The translations under genes and the position numbers were made by a program. 64,000 nucleotides of DNA, taken from NCBI GenBank assembly GCA_019426215.1, contig CM033394.1:23022195-23086194 (forward strand), in the 5' to 3' direction. Shown in pieces: positions 57,250-64,000 of the stretch (the stretch's first letter is position 1; each line of letters begins with the position of its first letter). Under the pieces are notes generated by a model. It was not told where the DNA came from. It did not search any database and was given only the letters and a program-made list of their open reading frames with translations. The DNA is from Buddleja alternifolia (taxonomy: Eukaryota; Streptophyta; Magnoliopsida; Lamiales; Scrophulariaceae).

Positions 57250-59560
57250 CTATGATGTTCGGATACGAATACGAGGATATTGATACGATTCGATATGAAT
57301 ATGAAGTATTTAAAATTATAGGACACGATACGTTGGGGATACCAATATATATATTGATACGAAAAATTCTTACGTGTATTAAACAGCAAGTGGACTGGTC
57401 GTGTGTAGTAATAAAGTGGACTTTAAGTCCGAGTTATCGATCCCACAGAGACAAGATTATTTAAAACTAGGAATTTAAAAGCAATTAAAATTGAATTAAA
57501 AGATTGTGATTAATTTACAATAAAAATGTAAAAACGAGACTTAGCAAATAGATTTAGATTCTTATGAGATAAAACAACTAAGGCACATGCTTCAACCAAA
57601 TTTACTTGTTAATATAAATATGAACTATTCTTCGTATTATTAGACTACTATTGCTTTGGTGAAAATTCCTTAATTAATTACTACCCGATGTCTCGGCTGT
57701 AATAATCCTATGATAAATTGACAGTTCTCTAAATATGTCTATCCGAGAATTTAATCAATAATCATGCATTCAAGTTCTAGAATTTCCCCGAATAAATCCG
57801 GCTAACTGCACCTGGGAATCTCTACCTATCTCTAGGGGCAATTCCCTATTTTTTACGGATGATGTGATGATTTCTTTGAACCCTAACTTATATTCTTTCA
57901 AACTATTAAGTTAGGCAATATGACAAACATATGGCGATCAAACATATGCAAGTAATTACGCACAAAATCAAAACACAAAGCAATTGTAGAATTAATACGA
58001 AGAATAATATCATATATATATATACTCATAACTTTGGCCTTCACATGGCCCTAGTTAAGGGAAAATTAGTTCATAATTGAAATTGGGAAAACAATAAAAA
58101 CATAGAATTACTCATAGATAAAGATTAATATCAAACTAAGAAACTCCCTATTTTGGATTGATGATCGATTCTTGATTGGAAGCTTGAATCCCTCCTTTTC
58201 CTCTTCTTAGCTCTTCAAGTATGATGATAGGATGACTCAAAACCAAGAGAATGCTCCCCCAAACCCCTGAATTTTCGTCCTCACACTCTCAAAGGATGAT
58301 TTTTTGATGATCTCAAGTGAGCTCCCCACTCCCCTTTAAATACCCAAAAATCCACCTACCAAGAATTTGAGCTACCCTTCTCTTTCTTTCCTCCTACCAA
58401 GAATTTCTACCTACCAAGAATTTGCACCTACCATTCTCTTGTTTTCCACCTAACAAGAATTTTCACCTACCATTCTCTTGTTTTCCACCTAACAAGAACA
58501 TGAGCTGCCACTTTCGTGTTTTCCAGCGCAGGGATAGTGCTTTATTCATAAACGTCTCCACAGATCTCCGAATTGGATGATTCAAGTACCCATGTAAAAA
58601 TACGACATAGATCTAAAACTTTGTAGAAGGACACTTCATCCAATTCTGTCTCTAAAAATATCAAAATGGCGTTCCAACGTGGAGGTTGTTTCTGATTTGG
58701 CGCCCAGGTGTGCGGAAATGGTACTAAAACATGATTTTGGCTAACTCCAACTTATTTCTTGTTTGTTTGGTCGTGGAGGTGTGAAACATCTTGGCGTAAA
58801 CTTGTTTTATACATCATTTTTCCACCCTTTCTTCAATTGTATCCACTTAAGGCCTGAAATCACTTAATGCACGAATTAAACGCACAAGTGACAAAATCAA
58901 GTGATAAATGAACCTAAAACATAAACGCAAAGGGGCTTAAAAACACGTAAAAATGACTCCTATCATATATATATATATATATAATTTTAAAAATAAATTT
59001 GAGCCAGTATGTTCATTAACATAAATAAAAATGCAATACTGACACAAGTTCATTGTTTATAAATTCAAAATATTTCGAAGTTAACTATAATAATTCATCA
59101 TTTGCGATGGTGTAAGAATGTCATTTTATTGATGCCAACATTTACCTTTTAATCCAAAATCTTTAGTGATAAAGTGTAAATGATAGATTTTACGTGAAGA
59201 GAAAAGAAAATATATTAAGAAGTGGAATGAAAATAGTTTTTTGCTTCTTTAAATCTCCTTATTGTTTGTTTAACCTTTTAACGTACGGTCAAAGTCAATA
59301 TTTTTTCCCATTTTAACCTATAAAGTATTATATAATATTCAAAAAGACTATGTTTGATATTTAACACGTGTCAGATAATTCAAATTTTATATGTGATACG
59401 GCATCCGGAAGTATCGAATACGGTATTCAGATTTTTTTTTAATTTTTGGATACGTAAAAAGGGTATCTGATACGTATTCGGGTGGTATCCGCAGAGTATC
59501 GTATCCAATACGCGTACGATATTGCACGAGTCCAATTTTAGGAGTATCCATGCATCATAG
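57250..59560. mobile_element. hAT-type MITE split by a solo LTR
   Basis: Begins CTATGATGTTCGG and ends TGCATCATAG; a perfect 8-bp duplication CTAATATG flanks it (57242-57249, 59561-59568). Without the nested LTR it is about 695 bp. Its arms are full of 'gatacg/cgtatc' repeats (57261-57340; 59395-59520). Same termini as 46419-46631. No transposase. Confidence 0.85.
57355..58965 (-). mobile_element. Solo LTR, tRNA-Asp gypsy/LARD family (1611 bp)
   Basis: Minus strand starts TGATAGGAGTCATTTTTACG (58965) and ends TTTTTCGTATCA (57355). Flanking TATAT on both sides (57350-57354, 58966-58970) is a 5-bp target duplication, though in a TA-rich place. No internal sequence remains, so it is a product of LTR-LTR recombination. 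TATA 'gtatttaaagg' is at about 58342-58332 (minus); upstream of it sits a repeat of a ~38-bp unit (58425-58500, 'cattctcttgttttccacc'). Confidence 0.85.
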
Positions 59561-59650
59561 CTAATATGTATATGTATCTCTGAAATATTAACCTATCATG
59601 AGATGCATACAACTTTAATAGGTACATTTCTCTCATTATAACATAGAAGA

Positions 59651-60178
59651 TGATGTGCATAAAAGATGTTTAGGGGCATTATGGTAATTAATCGACTCCC
59701 GACTTGGGCCGTGCTGCTATACATGGATTAAGTCCGCGGTTAATATGATAGTCAAGCCCATAAGGCTGGCGGCCCATTGCGAATATGGCCCACTATGTTC
59801 AAGAGGCTATAAAAGAAAGAAGGTTATTTTAACATAAAAGGGCCAAATAATGGGTTTAACAAATAGGCAAATGGGCCAATGGTTCACCCACGACCCATAG
59901 CCCTCCATCAGTCCTATATATACCTCCAAAGGAGCTAATGACATTCAGGATCTACTCTCTCAGCAAAAATCCACTGGCTACTTCTGAGAATAATTTCACC
60001 ATAGAACTACGAACTGACTTGATCCCATTTCTTCGGGTACATAGGCAGCTCGCATAACAGCGAGTGTAGTCATAAATAATTCAACCCCCAACCTAGTTTG
60101 TCGTGTGTTGGACCGGATTCCCTCCCCCACGTGGTAAATCATGTGATATTATCTGACTGACAAATTTTACAATCATCA
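59651..60178 (+). mobile_element. 5' LTR of plus-strand gypsy element (528 bp)
   Basis: TGATGTGCATAAAAG to ACAATCATCA, followed after two bases by the primer-binding-like TTGGCGCCGTCTGTGGG (60181-60197). Similar in parts to the LTR at 53549-55316 ('gcattatggtaatt', 'gaactgacttgatccca' region, end 'aatcatca'). A TATA-like 'ctatatatacctcc' is at about 59914. Confidence 0.8.
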
Positions 60179-60180
60179 GT

Positions 60181-62640
60181 TTGGCGCCGTCTGTGGGAAC
60201 AACGCCCCAGCCACTGAGTATGCAGACTAGGTCCCAAGTACGTATCATAGGTGATAGGATGACTAGCAACAATCATCTAGTAGCGGGCTATGAAGTCCCT
60301 AACCCAACGCCTGAAGATCTGCCAGGTGTTCAAGTCGGTGGAGAAGGTCCTAGAACGAGCAGGCTGATGGCGGAGGTCCTGAAATATCACCCTCGGCGAA
60401 TGAGCAAAACGTGCCCCCTGCAACACTAGCAGTGATTTCACCCCTACAACTAGGGTGTTTGAGATCACTCAAGAGGACTATTTGCTCTTGTTGAAGATGC
60501 TTTAGTGAGGGCAGCAGCACTAGCGCTCCAGCAATTTGCCCAGACACACTCGTCACGCGCGACGCCTTTTCCATCATCTGCCAGGGGGCAAGACCCCCGC
60601 GTGAGAAATCATCAAGAGGCGCCTCCGCCTCAATAGAAGGGGCCACAAGAGCCACCCTTTCGGCCAGTTCGTAGAGGTCAAGAGCCTCAACAAAAAAGTT
60701 ACCCTCAGCGAGTAGAGCCTAGCCAATTCCCCCGGCCAAGCCCAAGGGTCCTTGACCCCCGACGGGATTGGATCAAGGCGGTCTAACTCTCTGGTGAATG
60801 GGCCAGCAGGTGAAAAAGAAGAAAACATTGTGGTTTCACCTCATGAGAGGCCACCACGTGGAAGAGATAGAAGGCCATCACCCCCCAGGTCTCCATGCAG
60901 GGATCAAGTCTCCATGACCCCCGAAGAGGCCCTGCCGAGGCGAGAAGGCCGTCGTAGACAAGCACCTCTTTATGATGAAAGTTTGGGGAACCACGGAAGA
61001 TATGATGATATGCAGCTGATCTCTTTAGCTGTAGCTCTCCCCAAGAGAAGTCCTTCTGCCCAGCAATTTTGGCGGAGTCACTACCACAAGGACTGAAGAT
61101 ACCACACTTATGTGAATGTGAGGGGGCTGGAGACCCACAAGAGCACGTGGACAAGTTCAATGCAAAGGCTGACATGTACGACGTCAACTTCGCGACTTAC
61201 TGTAAAATCTTTTGAACTACACTGTTGATATGGTCGGGATTTACGTGGTTAGCTCGATATAATTGCATGATTTATGTTCAATGACATGTAAATTTATGCC
61301 ACAAATGCGTATAATCAGTTTGGTATTTGAGTTCAGGTATAAATTATTGCAATTAAGGGAAAAAGTGCACAATTGGTGAAAAATACGAAAGTCAGAAAGG
61401 CCAACGTTTGGACGTGATGATTGCAACGTTCGGACATGGGGAAATCGCACGCACGGACGTGAAGAAGATTAACGTACGAATGCCAGCTGTTCAACATTCA
61501 AACGTGAGTCCCGACAGAGCAGTGTTAACGTTTTAAAAGTTTGATTCAAAGTGGGATCCGTCCGATAGCTGATATAAAAGGCGGAATAAAATGCAGAGAA
61601 GAGCAGCCGACTTCAGTAGCCCTAATTCAAGACTTAGTGAGCGAAAAGAAGAAAAACTATGATAATTCATCTTCAAAAATAGAGAGTTCATTAGAATTGA
61701 TACATAATTTATCTATGAATATTCATTATTATTCTGATTTACTTTTCTTAGTAGTTATGAACTAATTTTATTAGACTAGGGCCATGTAAGGCCAAATTTA
61801 TGATGATTGATATATAAAAGTTGTTTCTTTGAGTTAATTCTGATGTTGCTATGTGTTATGATTTCTGTGCCTTTACTCCATTCATATGCTTGATCACCAT
61901 ATGTGTGCTGTTTTGCCTAGTTTATCTGTTTGGGAGAAAGTAAATTAGGGTGAAAAGGAGATCATAATATCATCTAAGTCAGTTGATGTTAGGGATAACT
62001 ACATACTCCGGATGCCGTTAGTCGGATTAATTTGGAAAAATCTGAATTTATCTGGGAAAAATTCTAGTTCTTGAACTTACAGTAGAGATTGCTACACCCA
62101 ATCTAGTATCGCTTATCATGAGCGAGGGTTCCGCGTGATAATACTCTTAAGTAATTTTCCACCATAGCAACACTAGTCTAATAATTTGAAGAACAACATC
62201 TATATAGATACAAGTAAATTTGTGTCATTACATGTGTCTTAGTCGCTTTCTCATATAATTTTATCATCTTGCTTCATAATTATAATTAGTTAATTTAGTT
62301 GTGTTTAGTCATTTATAAGTTTTATTTAATTCTTGCTATAAATTCTTGCAAAACTGAAATACAAGTCTCTGTGAGTTCGACATCTCAGAATTAATTGTCC
62401 ACTTTATTACTAACACGATCAGTCCTCTAGCTGTAAAAACACGTTGAGTTCTAACGTGTCAACTATCTGGTCGGGCCCTTAGCTGGTATAACCAATTGCC
62501 CGCTGGTACCATTATCGGCTTCGAGCAATTGACAAGGCATTTCCTTAATCACTTTTCCATGAATAAGAAGTATTCAAGACAACCTCATTTCTATTCATGG
62601 TGGTGCAAAAAGATGGAGAATCCTGGAGATAATATATATA
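60181..62640 (+). pseudogene. Gypsy gag, frameshifted and split by a solo LTR
   Basis: Starts 'MQTRSQVRIIGDRM' (60220), has an Arg-rich middle ('MTPEEALPRREGRRRQ', about 60917-60964), then the retrotransposon gag capsid core: 'VDKFNAKADMYDVNF' up to 61220. A 1236-bp LTR (61226-62461) interrupts it. The core resumes at 62462 with 'GRALSWYNQLPAG' and 'FEQLTRHFLNHFS', running to about 62610, after which the frame is lost. An in-frame TGA (61213-61215) precedes the insertion. Ty3/gypsy gag of Tat/Athila style, judged from these motifs. Confidence 0.8.
61226..62461 (+). mobile_element. Solo LTR nested in gypsy gag (1236 bp)
   Basis: TGATATGGTCGG start, TGTCA end. Flanks ACTGT (61221-61225) and ACTAT (62462-62466) form a 5-bp duplication with one mismatch. 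It contains the family's conserved 'agggccatgtaag' and 'acaagtctctgtgag' blocks, TATA 'gatataaaag' (61571-61580) and, upstream, a cassette of 'aacgttcgga/cacggacgtg' repeats (61395-61510). Removing it leaves gag capsid motifs in one frame. Confidence 0.85.
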
Positions 62641-63587
62641 GCGATTCTCCATAGCAGTGTCCAAGGTACCGCATGTAATCCACGAACTGCTGTCGGGGAT
62701 AATGCAAAGAAACTTGTGCAATAGTAGATTCAAGGAGTCTATAGCTAGGAAGCCAATGTCCAATGTTAGAATCATAATGCCCCCTACTCCTTAGGAGTTT
62801 TCTACACATAGAATTTTTGGAGGCTTGTCACATATAGGCTTGAATAGCCATATGTGTTATTTATTTATGGCGTGAAGTGAATCATCACGTTAGCCGTGTT
62901 AGTATAACCTCGGTCCAGAGTTTATGTTGGAGTGGGGGTAGTTTTATAAACCTCATTCCCTCTCGGTGCTACTGGAAATATTATGAAATGGACTAGCCTT
63001 GATCGAGTCTTTGTTAACTCGGAGGATTTTTGTTGTTCTACCTATATTGGCCTCTAAAGGGGCATTATGTTGAGTGAATGGCTTCTGTCGGAATCATTGG
63101 TCCCGAGAAGCGTTTATGAGTGTTATCAAATAACCCATCATTTATTGTCATATATTTTTATATGAAATCACATGCATGTTATCAAATAAATCTAACATAC
63201 ACAACGACATAAAGAGAAACGTGCTTTAAGGCACTTAGCAAGTATATATCGAAAATTCAAAATATCCAAAATTCAATGCAAAATGTACGGGGGTGAACAA
63301 AGGCACCTCAAACCTTAAAGGGGGTAGGTTGTGCTAGCGGGCACCCCTACTCAACGCTTGGCTCGTAGCCAACTCAAAATTGTTCGATGGAAATATAATG
63401 GAAAAAAACGAGATAGTCTTTAACTTTATTTGGAACCTGCTGATGCCTTACTAGGCGGGGTACCTTTTCAATTGAGGGTTATCCTCCATGGGAGTCCTCT
63501 TACACTTAGCTCCCAGTTCCGGTGTGCCTCCCCCCATCCTTGGCTCTTTGTCCTCGACCTCTGCTGGCTCTATGACCTTTGCTTGCA
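62640..63587. other. Unassigned sequence between two gypsy fragments
   Basis: No clear ORF. Short imperfect direct repeats 'tgttatcaaata' (63121-63132 and 63178-63189). Probably decayed retroelement sequence, but nothing specific supports a family. Confidence 0.4.
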
Positions 63588-64000
63588 TCATTTAACGTGC
63601 GCGTGAGTCTCTTCTCTTAGCGACAGGCGGGGGATTGTTGAGGCGTACCTCGCCCTCTTGGGGCGACGTATCTTAGCTATTGGCCTCCTTGAAGGTAATT
63701 GACCGCGAGTAGATTTTCTTAGTGCCCCCCAGCTAGGTCTTTCCCCCCAAGTGCCTTTCTCCTTTTGTGAGATCAGGTTTATCATAGCTTGCTTCCCCTT
63801 GTCCTCTTGACTTGGACCATCGTGCTTTCTTTATAGTTTTTTCAAGGCATTGGCGTAACACTCTCTAGCTACCTTCACCTCTCCAATCGCCTCCCTCGTT
63901 CTGACCGGGGTCGGGAACTTTATTTTCATGTGGAAGGTCGATATGACCGCTTGGAAATGGTTCAAGCTCGACCTCCCCAAGATAACGTTATACTTGGAGG
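63588..64000 (-). pseudogene. Gypsy pol protease-region fragment, runs off the window
   Basis: The minus-strand frame from 63998 to the stop at 63833-63831 contains 'YNVILGRSSLNHFQAV', the C-terminal signature of Tat/Athila-type gypsy proteases, followed by 'KFPTPV' and 'VARECYA'. After the stop, a further open stretch (63785-63588) is Arg/Lys-rich and not clearly assignable. The catalytic D-S/T-G would lie beyond the window. Orientation is opposite to the gag at 60181-62640. Confidence 0.7.

Overview
This is nuclear DNA from a flowering plant, most likely a eudicot. It is AT-rich and filled with nested transposable elements: Sirevirus-type Copia and Tat/Athila-type gypsy LTR elements, Mutator-like elements, hAT-type MITEs, tRNA-derived SINEs and a Helitron remnant. 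The genes present have plant-style introns. Only one intact gene of likely host function is visible: a single-exon secreted aspartyl protease on the minus strand (48016-49467). I saw no rRNA, no intact tRNA and no CRISPR array.

Layout. 1-1082 is the 3' part of an LTR inserted in the env-like ORF of a Sirevirus, whose 3' end and truncated LTR follow (1083-3511). 3512-6662 is a non-autonomous gypsy-like element (LARD type) on the minus strand with one 372-aa ORF. Its LTR abuts the gag of another Sirevirus fragment (6663-9190, minus). 9191-12316 is a mosaic of Copia LTR pieces plus a broken RT/RNase H and its 3' LTR. 13951-16468 is a retroposed segment with 18/19-matching flanking repeats and a poly(A) tail on the minus strand; it carries an antisense Helitron exon that itself holds a SINE. 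16579-30342 is a full-length, boundary-intact but coding-dead Sirevirus of about 13.8 kb, with a 5-bp target duplication.

34299-41546 is a complete Mutator-like element with a 9-bp target duplication. It holds two tail-to-tail genes: a plant-mobile-domain (aminotransferase-like) gene on the plus strand and a MULE transposase on the minus strand. Its ends carry six copies of a palindromic motif. Both genes are damaged by few, identifiable lesions. It is followed by a foldback element (41706-42436), another LTR (43470-44737), a SINE (45209-45353) and a small MITE (46419-46631).

After the protease gene come a 1.2-kb TRIM-like Copia derivative with near-identical LTRs (50524-51739), a minus-strand gypsy element whose 5' LTR is split by a TIR element carrying a minisatellite (51909-55316), an inverted pair of MITE copies (55756-56523), an hAT-type MITE split by a solo LTR (57250-59560), and a gypsy gag split by another solo LTR (59651-62640). 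The window ends in minus-strand gypsy protease sequence.

The genes do not form a pathway. What links the region is repeated nesting. Five LTRs of one family recur (1-1082, 5044-6662, 43470-44737, 57355-58965, 61226-62461), each with a different repeat cassette just upstream of its TATA box. Two MITEs, 11 kb apart, share the same termini.
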